DNA of 37,435 bases, taken from NCBI GenBank assembly GCA_023511915.1, contig JAIMAN010000022.1, positions 1 to 37,435 on the forward strand. Direction: 5' to 3'. Source of the stretch: Armatimonadota bacterium. Lineage in GTDB: Bacteria > Armatimonadota > Fimbriimonadia > Fimbriimonadales > GBS-DC. Shown one piece after another: positions 22,001 through 30,637 of this stretch. The position numbers were made by a program, and so were the translations under genes. The notes under the pieces were generated by a model, which was given only the letters and a program-made list of their open reading frames with translations, made no database searches and was not told the DNA's origin. Positions within the stretch are counted from its first letter, which is position 1; each line of letters opens with the position of its first letter.

Positions 22001-23232
22001 ATGAAAAGGCGACTATGCACTTGGGGCAGCATGACGGCGTTGATGGGCGCGTTCTGTGTCGCGCCGTGCTTTGCGCAGAGTTTGACCTGGCTGGGGACGC
22101 TGGACTACCGCTTCAGCATCGCGAACGATGTGTCGGACGATGGGTCGGTTGTGGTGGGAATCGCCTACACGCCGAACTTCGATTTTCGCGCGTTCTATTG
22201 GCGCAACGGTCGGATGGAGCCGATTGCGCCGCCCCGCTGGCAGGGCTGGAGTCAGGCGTATGGCGTTTCGGGTGACGGGAGTGTCGTGGTCGGCGATATG
22301 ATGGACTCGGTGGGCTACATGGCTGCCTTCCGCTGGACGCCGAGCGCGGGGGTAGAGTTTCTCGGCGCGCTTGGGGGCGTGAGTGGGCGCGCAAGCGCGG
22401 CGTCCTACGACGGCTCCACGATTGTCGGCTGGGCGGAGGCTCGTAATGAGGATCGGTTTGCGTTCCGTTGGCGTCAGGGGCAGGGCTGCAAACGCTGGGC
22501 ACGCCGAATGTGAGTGTGGCGACGGGCGTCTCCGCGGACGGCAATGTCGTGATTGGGTATGTCAATCAGGGGGGCACGGTGCGCGCCTTTTACTGGACGG
22601 AATCGACGGGCGCCCAGATGATGATGGGCTTCGGGGGTGCGAACATCGCGGCGAACGATATTAGCCCCGACGGGCGCGTTGTCGTCGGGTACGCGGATTA
22701 TCCCGACTATAGGCGCCACGCCTGCCGCTGGCTTGATCCGAACCAGCCGCCGCAGGACATTCACACGATGAGCAACAGCACGCTCAGTATCGCATGGGAT
22801 GTGAGCGCGAGCGGGGATATCGTAGTGGGACAATACCATCCTACGGGGGGCACGGTTTCGCTGGCGTTCCGCTGGACGCCGCAGCGTGGGATGGAAGACC
22901 TGAACACGGTGTACGCGGATCTGTTGCCCATCGGTTCGGTGCTATTCCATGCGTTGGCGATGTCGCCCGATGGACGCTTCATCGTCGGGTCGGGCATCAA
23001 CGGGTTGACCGGCAGGCGCGAGGCGTTCCTGCTGGATACGCGGGTTCCCTGCCGCGCGCACAGCGGCGATGTCGACGAGAACGGCTGTGTGGACGACGCC
23101 GACCTGCTGGCAGTGCTGTTCGCCTTCGGGCAGACGGGTCAGGACTTGGGGCGCGTCGATGTCAACTGCGACGAGACCGTCGATGACGCCGACCTGCTGA
23201 CGGTGCTGTTCGCCTTCGGGCAGGGGTGTTAG
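22001..23232 (+). pseudogene. Frameshifted HAF-repeat secreted protein with dockerin-like C-terminus
   Basis: From ATG 22001 a signal peptide (MTALMGAFCVAPCFAQ) leads into repeats of about 45-50 residues with the pattern VSxDGSVVVG (GVSGDGSVVVGD, DVSDDGSVVVGI), typical of HAF-repeat or propeller-like surface proteins. At 22477-22480 a run of four G breaks the frame, and it ends at 22513 after GCKRWARRM. The lost frame continues to 23232 with four more repeats and two EF-hand/dockerin-like motifs (DENGCVDDADLLAVLFAFG and a second copy). One extra G restores a single protein of about 410 residues. It may be a true pseudogene, a phase-variable gene or a sequencing error. The product's role is unknown. 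Confidence 0.8.
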
Positions 23233-23280
23233 CGGGCGATCCATCCCTGCAGCGAGCGTATTAGTCTTTGGGGGACGCTT

Positions 23281-23583
23281 ATGGAGACGAAGTGGCTTGT
23301 TGCGGGAGTGGTGCTGCTGCTGGGCGTGCTGGTGGTGGTCGTGATTGCGCTGAGTTCGGCGTCGTCGCCAAGCCGCCGTCGGCAAGAGGCGTTCGACGGC
23401 GACTGTGTCGTTGACGGCGTTGGCGCGTTCCGAGACAGCCGCAAAGACCCTGAGTCAGAGTCGGACGCCAGTGGGGTCGGCGCAGAGAAGGGCGGGTTCG
23501 ACGGCGGCGACGCGGGCGAAGCGGGCGGCGCAGACGGCGGTGGGGATGGCGGCGGGGGTGGTGGAGGTGGTGGGGGCGATTAG
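23281..23583 (+). CDS. Small membrane protein with Gly/Asp-rich tail
   Basis: The 100-residue protein has one N-terminal membrane helix (KWLVAGVVLLLGVLVVVVIA, residues 4-23). A hydrophilic, Ser/Asp/Glu-rich stretch follows, then a terminal run of Gly ending in Asp. GGGGGA lies before ATG 23281. I recognise no family; the low-complexity tail resembles other unannotated Gly-rich membrane anchors. Its stop codon overlaps the stop of the convergent GT9 gene. It could be co-transcribed with the HAF gene 48 bp upstream. Confidence 0.6.
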   Translation: METKWLVAGVVLLLGVLVVVVIALSSASSPSRRRQEAFDGDCVVDGVGAFRDSRKDPESESDASGVGAEKGGFDGGDAGEAGGADGGGDGGGGGGGGGGD

Positions 23584-24614
23584 CAGCGGGAAATCCTCTC
23601 GCCCTGCGCCAGCAGCGTGTCAACCGCGGCGATGACCTGCTCGACGCTAACGCCCCGCACGCAAGCGAGGTCCTTGAGGATGCAGGCGTGTTGCGTGCAG
23701 CCCTCGCAGTAATAGGGCGGGCTAACGGGGACAGTGGGCGTTTGCCACGCATACCAGTTTTCTGGGGGGTAGTCGCGCCGAAAGTGGAGGCTGATGCACG
23801 GCGTCCCGACGGCAGCCGCGAGGTGAACCACGCCCGTGTCCACGCTGACCAGCAACGCGGCGCGGCGTAGGATCTCCGCCATATCCAGAATGCTGGTCTG
23901 TCCCACGAGGTTCACGGCAGCCTGCCCAAAGAGGGCGGCAGGGTCGCTCTCGGCGGGCGCGTCGTCCGCGCTCCCTGTGAACACAGGCGTGTAGGCGTAT
24001 CGCTGCAGTAAATATTCACCGACGGCGGCGAACCGCTCCACTGCCCAGCGCGGTTGGACGCCGCCCGTGCTGAGGTGCAGCACGGCGTAGCGGGGGTGAG
24101 ACGCGAGGGTGTCGGGCAGGTTGCCGCGCGTGGCAGGCGCATAGTGCAGCGGGTATCGGGGCAACGGGCGTCCCAGCCATGTTTCTGCAACGGCGAGGTT
24201 CTTCTCCACTTGGTGGGCGCAGGGGTTCAACGCCGCGACATGCGTCAGCAGGCGCGCCACGCGCGGTCGGCGAACCACTGCCCCGACGCGCGCCTTGACC
24301 CCCGCAAGGCGCGCTATCTGCGCATACCGACGGGTGTCGGGACGCAGAATCAGCACGGCTTCGGGACGCTGTCGGCGCAAAGTAGACGCCAGCCGCCAGT
24401 ACGCACTAAGACGCGGGCGGTACGGCACGCCGCGCACAGCATCCAGCCACGGCGACGCTTCAATCACCGACCGCCACCTGTGCCCGACCCATGCCGCGAC
24501 CTTGAACTCCGGAAGCGTCTCCTTAATCGCCTGAAACACGGGCGTTGCCAGCAGCGTTTCGCCTAACTTATCGTCGGGGCGGATGACAACAATCCATCGC
24601 TCGGCTCGGTTCAT
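23580..24614 (-). CDS. Glycosyltransferase family 9 (heptosyltransferase-like)
   Basis: ATG 24614 gives a 344-residue protein with the usual GT9 N-terminus (MNRAERWIVVIRPDDKLGET). It shows the GT-B two-domain layout: N-domain VFQAIKETLPEFKVAAWVG, C-domain YAVLHLSTGGVQPRWAVERF and the nucleotide-sugar site LLVSVDTGVVHLAAAVGTPC. The family transfers ADP-heptose or related sugars to lipid or glycan acceptors. The Cys-rich YYCEGCTQHACILKDLACV segment near the C-terminus occurs in other GT9 proteins. The extended start at 24659 lacks a ribosome binding site. The gene stands alone. The acceptor is unknown; a cell-envelope glycan is the natural guess. Confidence 0.88.
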   Translation of the reverse strand: MNRAERWIVVIRPDDKLGETLLATPVFQAIKETLPEFKVAAWVGHRWRSVIEASPWLDAVRGVPYRPRLSAYWRLASTLRRQRPEAVLILRPDTRRYAQIARLAGVKARVGAVVRRPRVARLLTHVAALNPCAHQVEKNLAVAETWLGRPLPRYPLHYAPATRGNLPDTLASHPRYAVLHLSTGGVQPRWAVERFAAVGEYLLQRYAYTPVFTGSADDAPAESDPAALFGQAAVNLVGQTSILDMAEILRRAALLVSVDTGVVHLAAAVGTPCISLHFRRDYPPENWYAWQTPTVPVSPPYYCEGCTQHACILKDLACVRGVSVEQVIAAVDTLLAQGERISRC

Positions 24615-24739
24615 GCTACACACCAATAAGTTATGCGCCAGTGAGTGGGCAGTTATCAACCTGAATTCTACCCGACTGGGACGCCTCGCCCCGAAAAGTG
24701 GCAGGAGAATCGCGCCTTGCAGGGAACGAACACTGCGCC

Positions 24740-26929
24740 ATGCTTCTCACCCTAACACTCGCCACAGGACTGATCGCCATGCAACCAACAAGCGACCGAG
24801 TACCGACCTACCTACAGGATATAAGCACACAGTATACGACGGCGCACGGGCTGCCCGACGCGCCTGTGCAGACGCTGGCAATCGCGGGCGAAGCGCTCTA
24901 CGCGGGCACAGCGCAGGGCGTCTACCGCGCGTCGCTGCAGAAGCCCGACCGCTGGCAGAAGGTCGCCGACCAGCCCGCAGCGTATCTCATCCCCGACGGG
25001 ACAGGCGGCGTGGTGGGCATCGGCGGGCAGCGGCTGTTTCGTCTGGACGCGGGCGGGCAGACGCGCACGCTGTACGAGGGGGACGCCGAACTCATCGGGC
25101 TGCAAGCGGCGTCGCGCGGGGGCTACTGGACGCTGACCCGCGAGGCGTTGCTGCGCATTCACGACGGCAAGGTCGCCGAACGCCTGCCCGCGCCCACCAA
25201 CCGCCAGCTGCGCTGGTTCCACGAGGACACGCGCGGACGCCTCTACGCCCACGCCGAAGGCGAACTGGAACGCCGCTTCTACCGCTGGCGCGACGGCGCG
25301 TGGCAGCCTGTGCCTGTCAAAGACAATCGCGGGCGGTACTACGACGACCTGTGGCTGTGCGCCGTGAGCGACTCCATCGGACACTTGTGGATTGGCGCGC
25401 GGACGGGGCTGATTCTCAGCGACGGTGAGGGCTGGTACCTCTCGCGCGAGGTCTACAGCGAGACGCCCGCGCACCCCGTCGCCGAACTCATCCCGCCGTA
25501 TGGGATGATCCGCTGCTTGGCGTTCGCGCCGAACGGCGACCTGTGGGCAGGCACACCCGAAGGCGCATGTCGCCTGCGCGACGGCAGGTGGAGCTACTTC
25601 TGGGGCAGGCGGTGGCTGCCCGATAACCGCGTCTATGCCATCGCCGTAGACGCCCAGAACCGCGTATGGCTCGCTGCCGAGCGCGGCGTCGCCTGCATCG
25701 AATCGCGCCTGATGACCCTGCGCCAGAAAGCCGACCACTACGAGCGGCTAATCGCCCTGCGCCACAACCGCAACGGCTTCGTCACCAACTGCGACTGGGA
25801 CGACCCCAACGACCCCGACAGCTGGAAAATCGAAGCGAGCGACAACGACGGTCTGTGGACGGCACTCTATTGCGCCGCGCAGGTGTTCCAGTACGCCGCC
25901 ACGAAAGACCACGCCGCCCGCGAACGCGCCCGAAAATCCATGCACGCGCTGCTGGAGCTGGAACGGCTCACGGGCATCCCAGGCTTCCCCGCGCGGAGCA
26001 TCGTGCGCAAAGACGAGACCCGCTACTACCGCTCCACAGGCGAGTGGCACGAGTCGCCCGTGGACTCCAACTACACTTGGAAAGGCGACACCAGCTCCGA
26101 CGAGCTGGACGGGCACTACTTCATCTGGGCGGTCTACTACGATCTGTGCGCCGACGACGCCGAAAAAGAGCGCATTCGTGGCACGGTGCGACGGGTGACC
26201 GACCACCTAATGCACAACAACTGGCGGCTGATTGACAAGGACGGCAAGCCGACGCGCTGGGCGATCTTCAACCCCGAAGCCATCAACGACGACCCCATCT
26301 GGGAAGAGGAGCGTGGGCTGAACGCGCTGTCGATTCTGTCGCACCTGAAGGTCGCCTACAACATTACGGGCGACGCCAAGTACCAACAGGCGTATGAGCA
26401 GCTCATCCAGAAGCACCACTACCTGCTGAACGCCATTACGCAGAAGATACTCCCGCCCTACGACATCAATCACTCGGACGACCAGCTGGCGTTTCTGTGC
26501 TACTACCCGCTGCTGCTGTACGAGACGAACCCAGAGTATCGGCGGTTGTGGCTGATGAGTCTGAAGCGCAGTTGGCAGATTGAGCGACCTGAGCGCAGCG
26601 CACTGTTCAACTTCATCTACGGCGCGGTCACAGGTAAGCCGTGCGATGTGGAGGCAGCGGTGCAGACGCTGCAGGAGTGGCCGTGGGACTTGCGCAACTG
26701 GGCGTGTCGCAACAGTCATCGGCTGGACATCGTGTTAGACACTCGCAAGGGGCTACGCGAGCCGCAGTCGGTGCAGATTGTGCCCTACAGCGAGCGCGAG
26801 GTGATGCGCTGGAACGGCAACCCGTATCGGCTGGACGGGGGCGACCCACTTGGCAGGCGCGAGGACGACGGCACGGCGTTCCTGCTCCCCTACTGGATGG
26901 GCAGGTACCATCGGCTGATTGAGGAGTAG
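24740..26929 (+). CDS. Secreted two-domain protein: beta-propeller (Reg_prop-like) plus alpha/alpha-barrel-like domain
   Basis: ATG 24740 starts a signal peptide (MLLTLTLATGLIAMQP). About 330 residues of propeller repeats follow, of the kind found in two-component regulator propellers (TLAIAGEALYAGTAQGVYRA, LWIGARTGLILSDGEG, DLWAGTPEGACRLRDG, RVWLAAERGVACIES). From about residue 330 the protein becomes helical: RHNRNGFVTNCDWDDPNDP, SSDELDGHYFIWAVYYDLCA, INHSDDQLAFLCYYPLLLYE. That half resembles alpha/alpha-toroid glycosidase or lyase folds with several acidic residues. No histidine-kinase domain is present, so a sensor role is unlikely. A carbohydrate-active role is only a guess. The last 40 bp overlap the convergent dehydrogenase gene. 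Confidence 0.75.
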   Translation: MLLTLTLATGLIAMQPTSDRVPTYLQDISTQYTTAHGLPDAPVQTLAIAGEALYAGTAQGVYRASLQKPDRWQKVADQPAAYLIPDGTGGVVGIGGQRLFRLDAGGQTRTLYEGDAELIGLQAASRGGYWTLTREALLRIHDGKVAERLPAPTNRQLRWFHEDTRGRLYAHAEGELERRFYRWRDGAWQPVPVKDNRGRYYDDLWLCAVSDSIGHLWIGARTGLILSDGEGWYLSREVYSETPAHPVAELIPPYGMIRCLAFAPNGDLWAGTPEGACRLRDGRWSYFWGRRWLPDNRVYAIAVDAQNRVWLAAERGVACIESRLMTLRQKADHYERLIALRHNRNGFVTNCDWDDPNDPDSWKIEASDNDGLWTALYCAAQVFQYAATKDHAARERARKSMHALLELERLTGIPGFPARSIVRKDETRYYRSTGEWHESPVDSNYTWKGDTSSDELDGHYFIWAVYYDLCADDAEKERIRGTVRRVTDHLMHNNWRLIDKDGKPTRWAIFNPEAINDDPIWEEERGLNALSILSHLKVAYNITGDAKYQQAYEQLIQKHHYLLNAITQKILPPYDINHSDDQLAFLCYYPLLLYETNPEYRRLWLMSLKRSWQIERPERSALFNFIYGAVTGKPCDVEAAVQTLQEWPWDLRNWACRNSHRLDIVLDTRKGLREPQSVQIVPYSEREVMRWNGNPYRLDGGDPLGRREDDGTAFLLPYWMGRYHRLIEE

Positions 26930-28731
26930 CCCACATTAGAGCATACCCGATAGAGGGCGCGTTCGGCGTCGCGTGTCCAGTAGCGTCCCGCTTCCAAGTG
27001 CGCGGCGACTTCGGGCTGGCGTTCGTGCAGTTCGGTCAGCCCTATCAGCGGCAGGTCGGGCAGCTGCGGGAAGACGACCACCTTGCCCGGGTAGCGGTGG
27101 CTCTGCACGGCTTGGAGGGCTTCGGGCAGCGCGTTCAGCCCCGCGATTGCGCCGATAACTTTGCGGGCGGGCAACGCCCCCTCCGCCACCAGACGCAGGC
27201 ACTCGGCGATGTCGTCCATCGTGGAGCCGCTGCTGCCCAGCAAGCGCATGTGGCGCGACGCCAGTGGCGTGAGGTCTAACGGGACCTTCTGCCCCTTCGG
27301 GATGCCCGCGAACAGGTTCAGCACGCCCCCGTCGGTCAGCAGCGGGTAGGTCAGCGCGACCGCCTCCGCCGACGACGCCAGCAGCATGATGTGGTCGTAC
27401 CCGTGCGGGCACAGGGCGCGCAGGTGCGCCTGCTGCGCGTCGGGGTCGGCGTCGGCGTTGCAGTAGAACTGAAGCTCAATGCCCGCGTGCTGGGCGAGGG
27501 GGACGCCCATCTCGCGCAGGGGTTCCAGCCGTTCGGGGTGGCGGTCAACGACGACCACCTGCGCGGGCGGTTCGGGGCGGGTCAGCGCGTAGAACAGCTG
27601 CATCTGCCCCATCGCGCCCCCCGCGCCGAACAGCAGCAGGCGGTCGCCCTTGCGCAGGGCGGTGTCGCGCGTGTGGCGATAGGCGTCGGTGATGTCCCAG
27701 CTGCTCGTGCCCATCAGGAGCAGGCGGTCGTAGTGCAGCCTGCCGACATCGACGGGCACAGGAGGCATCTTGTGGTGGCAGGTGAAGCTGAGCGCGCCGC
27801 CGTAGATGAGGGCGTCCTGCGCGGCTTCCAGCACTTCGGGCGTCGGCTCGCCGAAAATCAGGATGTCGGTGAAGCCATCGGGCGCGTAGGCGTCGCGCAG
27901 CGTATGCACCTGCGCAGGGTCGTACAGCGCGTCGGCAGGCGCCTCGATGCGATGGGTTGCCATGCCCAGCGCGTGCGCCGCTTGCTCGAACGCCTCCGCC
28001 AGCAGGTTGCCGCGCGAGTCGGTGAAGAGCACGGCAGTTCCCCCCACCCCAACCCTCCCCGCCCGCGGGGAGGGCGTTCCTCCCCCGTCCACGGGGGAGG
28101 TTAGGTGGGGGGAATTGCCCGCATGCAACCCATCCACCCCCCCACACCGATACCGCACCATCGGCGCGTGTGGCAGGATGACCAGCCATCTACCGTTGGG
28201 CAGGGGCGTTGGGCGTGGCTGGATGCGGTAGCTGGCGACGACGCACGCCCACGGCTCCACCAGCGCGGCTTCTGCGTCGCTAAGATGGTCGGGACAGCGC
28301 AGCAGGTAGCAGCCCGCGTCGCCGTTCAGCACGGGCTCGCCGAAAACCGTGTATTGCGAGTAGCCGCCGTCCAGCGCGTAGCCGACCGCCTGCACCCGCC
28401 CGTTCACATACACATCTGCCTGCACGATATACCGCTCGCCGATCTGAAACCGCCCCTGCAGCGCATTGCCGACCTGCACGACCGTGCAGCAGATTTCGTG
28501 CCCCATCACAACGGGATGCTTGCGCAGATCGCGGGCGATTTTGGGATGCGCCTCGCCCAAGCGCAGGATCTTCAGGTCGCTGAAGCAGATGCCAACGGCG
28601 TCGATGCGCACGAGGATCTCGTTCGGCGCGGGCTGGGGCGTGGGCAGGCGTTCGGGCTTGCCGTCGCGTCCCAGATTCTCCAGCCCCGCGCCGTACAAGT
28701 TCCAGCGGAGGTGTGTTGCGGGCAACCTCAC
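26890..28731 (-). CDS. Zinc-type MDR alcohol/polyol dehydrogenase with tandem Rossmann-like domains
   Basis: The 613-residue protein starts with a GroES-like catalytic domain: ILVRIDAVGICFSDLKILR (Cys49 in the first zinc position), GHE (77-79) and EPWACVV (159-165). Two nucleotide-fold halves follow. The first (about 180-345) contains GFTDILIFGEPTPEVLEAAQ. The second has a clear dinucleotide motif LLLFGAGGAMGQMQLFYA (366-383) and an acidic strand end in VVVVDRHPER. Ordinary MDR enzymes have one such domain and about 350 residues. Family relatives reduce sugar phosphates or polyols; the substrate is unknown. Residues 205-233 come from palindromic element D. It overlaps htrA by 4 bp and is probably co-transcribed with it. 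Confidence 0.82.
   Translation of the reverse strand: MRLPATHLRWNLYGAGLENLGRDGKPERLPTPQPAPNEILVRIDAVGICFSDLKILRLGEAHPKIARDLRKHPVVMGHEICCTVVQVGNALQGRFQIGERYIVQADVYVNGRVQAVGYALDGGYSQYTVFGEPVLNGDAGCYLLRCPDHLSDAEAALVEPWACVVASYRIQPRPTPLPNGRWLVILPHAPMVRYRCGGVDGLHAGNSPHLTSPVDGGGTPSPRAGRVGVGGTAVLFTDSRGNLLAEAFEQAAHALGMATHRIEAPADALYDPAQVHTLRDAYAPDGFTDILIFGEPTPEVLEAAQDALIYGGALSFTCHHKMPPVPVDVGRLHYDRLLLMGTSSWDITDAYRHTRDTALRKGDRLLLFGAGGAMGQMQLFYALTRPEPPAQVVVVDRHPERLEPLREMGVPLAQHAGIELQFYCNADADPDAQQAHLRALCPHGYDHIMLLASSAEAVALTYPLLTDGGVLNLFAGIPKGQKVPLDLTPLASRHMRLLGSSGSTMDDIAECLRLVAEGALPARKVIGAIAGLNALPEALQAVQSHRYPGKVVVFPQLPDLPLIGLTELHERQPEVAAHLEAGRYWTRDAERALYRVCSNVGYSSISRWYLPIQ
28033..28119. repeat. Cloverleaf-like palindromic element D inside the dehydrogenase gene
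   Basis: A 16-bp outer stem, GGCAGTTCCCCCCACC (28033-28048) with GGTGGGGGGAATTGCC (28104-28119), encloses two perfect 10-bp hairpins. These are CCCTCCCCGC/GCGGGGAGGG (28053-28062/28065-28074) and CCTCCCCCGT/ACGGGGGAGG (28079-28088/28091-28100). The 87 bp are 29 codons and leave the frame intact. Confidence 0.85.
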
Positions 28732-29894
28732 GGCATATCCTCTGGACGCACCCCCAGCGTCACGGTCAGGTCAAAGGTGCGCCCATCGCGCCAGACGCGC
28801 AGGGTGACCTTCTGTCCGGGCTTCGCCGTGCGCATGTAGTTTTGCATCTGCTCGATGGAGCGCAGCGGGCGTCCGTTCAGCTCGATCAGCACATCGCCGG
28901 GCTGAATCCCTGCGCTGCGTGCGGGCGAGTTCGCCACAACGCCGTCGATGAACATCCCGTTGGCGGGGAAGCGCACCTCGGGCAGACGCTCCTGCAGGAA
29001 CCGTCGAATCTGCGGGTCGCTGATGTCGGCGTAGCTGATTCCGAGCCACGCTTGACCGACCGAGCCGTGTTCCAGAATCTCCTTGATGACCTGCTTCACG
29101 CGGTTGACAGGGATGGCGAAGCCGATGCCGACATTCGCGCCGACGGGCGAGTAGATGGCGGTATTGATGCCGATGAGTCGCCCGCGCGAGTCGGCGAGCG
29201 CGCCGCCCGAGTTGCCCTGATTAATCGCGGCGTCGGTCTGGATGAACCCGCTGGGCGCGCCTTGACCCTCCAGCGAGCGGTTGAGTGCGCTGACAATCCC
29301 CGCCGTCACGGTCGTGCCCAGCCCGAACGGATTGCCCACCGCGATGACCCAATCGCCCACCTGCAGCCTGTCGGAGTCGCCCAGCTGCGCGATGGGCAGG
29401 TTCTTGCCGTCGATTTTGAGCAGCGCGATGTCGTTTTGCGCGTCGGTGCCCAGCACAGTCGCGCGGAATCGGCGCCCGTCCTGCAAGGTCACGAAGATGT
29501 CGCGGGCGATTTGCCGTTGGATGCGCACCACATGGTTGTTCGTCACGACATAGCCGTCCGCGCTGATGATGACGCCTGAGCCGCGCCCGCCGACCTCGCG
29601 CCAGCCGCGCCAAGTGGCGATTTCGCCCGTGGTGTCCACATTCACCACGGCAGGCGCAATCCGCTGCGAGGCGGTGCGCAGCATCGTCTCGAAGTTCGTC
29701 GGCGCAGGCTCCGCCGTCGCGGGGCGCTGCTCCAACAGGTTGGTCGGCGCGGTGCGTTCGGCGTCGGTTTCGCCTGCAGGCGCAGCGACGACCCGTCGCA
29801 TGCCGTCCCGCTGCGGGAAGTAGGTGTTCAGCACATACGCGCCAGCCGCAAACCCCAGCGCAAACAGCGCCACAAATCCCAGAAACTTTCGCAT
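28728..29894 (-). CDS. htrA: HtrA/DegP-type periplasmic serine protease, membrane-anchored
   Basis: ATG 29894 gives 388 residues. An N-terminal membrane anchor (FLGFVALFALGFAAGAYVL) is followed by a trypsin-like domain with His121 (VVTNNHVV), Asp155 (AQNDIALLKI) and Ser229 (NQGNSGGAL), all intact. One C-terminal PDZ domain begins near GMFIDGVVANSPARSAGIQP. It degrades misfolded envelope proteins. GGAGGGA lies before the start, and a GGTACACT octamer about 17 nt above ATG fits its own promoter. The start 51 bp further upstream would cover that promoter. It overlaps the dehydrogenase gene by 4 bp. Confidence 0.95.
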   Translation of the reverse strand: MRKFLGFVALFALGFAAGAYVLNTYFPQRDGMRRVVAAPAGETDAERTAPTNLLEQRPATAEPAPTNFETMLRTASQRIAPAVVNVDTTGEIATWRGWREVGGRGSGVIISADGYVVTNNHVVRIQRQIARDIFVTLQDGRRFRATVLGTDAQNDIALLKIDGKNLPIAQLGDSDRLQVGDWVIAVGNPFGLGTTVTAGIVSALNRSLEGQGAPSGFIQTDAAINQGNSGGALADSRGRLIGINTAIYSPVGANVGIGFAIPVNRVKQVIKEILEHGSVGQAWLGISYADISDPQIRRFLQERLPEVRFPANGMFIDGVVANSPARSAGIQPGDVLIELNGRPLRSIEQMQNYMRTAKPGQKVTLRVWRDGRTFDLTVTLGVRPEDMP

Positions 29895-29911
29895 AGCGTG
29901 TCCCTCCGTAG

Positions 29912-29946
29912 AGTGTACCCAATCGTTAGACGCCCGAAGGTACACT
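29912..29946. promoter_or_regulatory. Divergent GGTACACT promoters for htrA and the TPR gene
   Basis: The same octamer GGTACACT is present on the minus strand (29919 to 29912) for htrA and on the plus strand (29939-29946) for the TPR gene. On the plus side only 6 nt separate the hexamer from GTG 29953, so that transcript should begin at the start codon. Confidence 0.6.
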
Positions 29947-29952
29947 TAGGGT

Positions 29953-30636
29953 GTGCGCTCGGCAGTTGAGATTGGGTACGAGCTGCTGCAGCAAGGTCGG
30001 TATGCGGACGCGCTGCCGTTTCTGCAGCGCGCGGTCGCCGAGCAGCCTCGCGAGGGGCGTGTACACTTGTACCTTGCGCTCGCCTACGCCCATCAGGGGG
30101 ACAACACGCACGCCGAGAAGCACTTCGCGCAGGCGATTGCGCTCAACCCGCACGACGGCTATGTGTTCTACAACTGGGGCGCGTACCTGCACCGCCAGAA
30201 TCGGCTGGCGGAAGCGCTGAAGGCATACGAGACGGCGTATCGGTTAGACCCGACGCTGGTGGGCGCGATGCAGGCGGCGAACGCCCTGCGTGGGCGCGCG
30301 CCTGCCTATATACCCGTTGCACCCCAGAGTCCTCACGCCCCGACGCCGACAGCCACGCCGCCGCCCGTGCAACCGACCGACCTCTACACGCCCGCTGCCA
30401 GCCGCTACCGCAACGCGCGGGGCTGCATCTCAGCGGGGGTGCTGCTGGCGCTGTTTGGGCTGTGCGTGCCGCCCATGGGGCTGGTCGGCGGGCTGATTTG
30501 CGGGGTGATTGCCCTCCTGCGCGGCTCGGTTGCAGGCGGGCTGGTGGTGATTGTGCTCACGATTGTGCTGAGCTGGATGGGAATGCAGGCGTGGGCGTTT
30601 CTCGGCGAACTCGCGCGAATGGCGGGGGAGATGTAG
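29953..30636 (+). CDS. TPR protein with C-terminal membrane segments
   Basis: GTG 29953 starts a 227-residue protein. About three tetratricopeptide repeats cover residues 1-100 (LLQQGRYADALPFLQRAVAE, LALAYAHQGDNTHAEKHFAQ, WGAYLHRQNRLAEALKAYET), a protein-interaction module. A Pro-rich linker (PHAPTPTATPPPVQP) follows, then two hydrophobic segments (ISAGVLLALFGLCVPPMGLV and GGLVVIVLTIVLSWMGMQAW) that resemble the DUF4190-type membrane tail. No Shine-Dalgarno is visible. The promoter position implies a leaderless mRNA. Confidence 0.85.
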   Translation: MRSAVEIGYELLQQGRYADALPFLQRAVAEQPREGRVHLYLALAYAHQGDNTHAEKHFAQAIALNPHDGYVFYNWGAYLHRQNRLAEALKAYETAYRLDPTLVGAMQAANALRGRAPAYIPVAPQSPHAPTPTATPPPVQPTDLYTPAASRYRNARGCISAGVLLALFGLCVPPMGLVGGLICGVIALLRGSVAGGLVVIVLTIVLSWMGMQAWAFLGELARMAGEM

Positions 30637-30637
30637 C

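Noticed and set aside
20767-22032. 421-codon minus-strand open frame
   Set aside because: It is antisense to the DUF262-HNH gene; rich in Val, Arg and His with no domain.
23521-23580. Gly-codon repeat as a tandem DNA repeat
   Set aside because: The run of GGN codons is irregular low-complexity coding sequence, not a clean tandem repeat.
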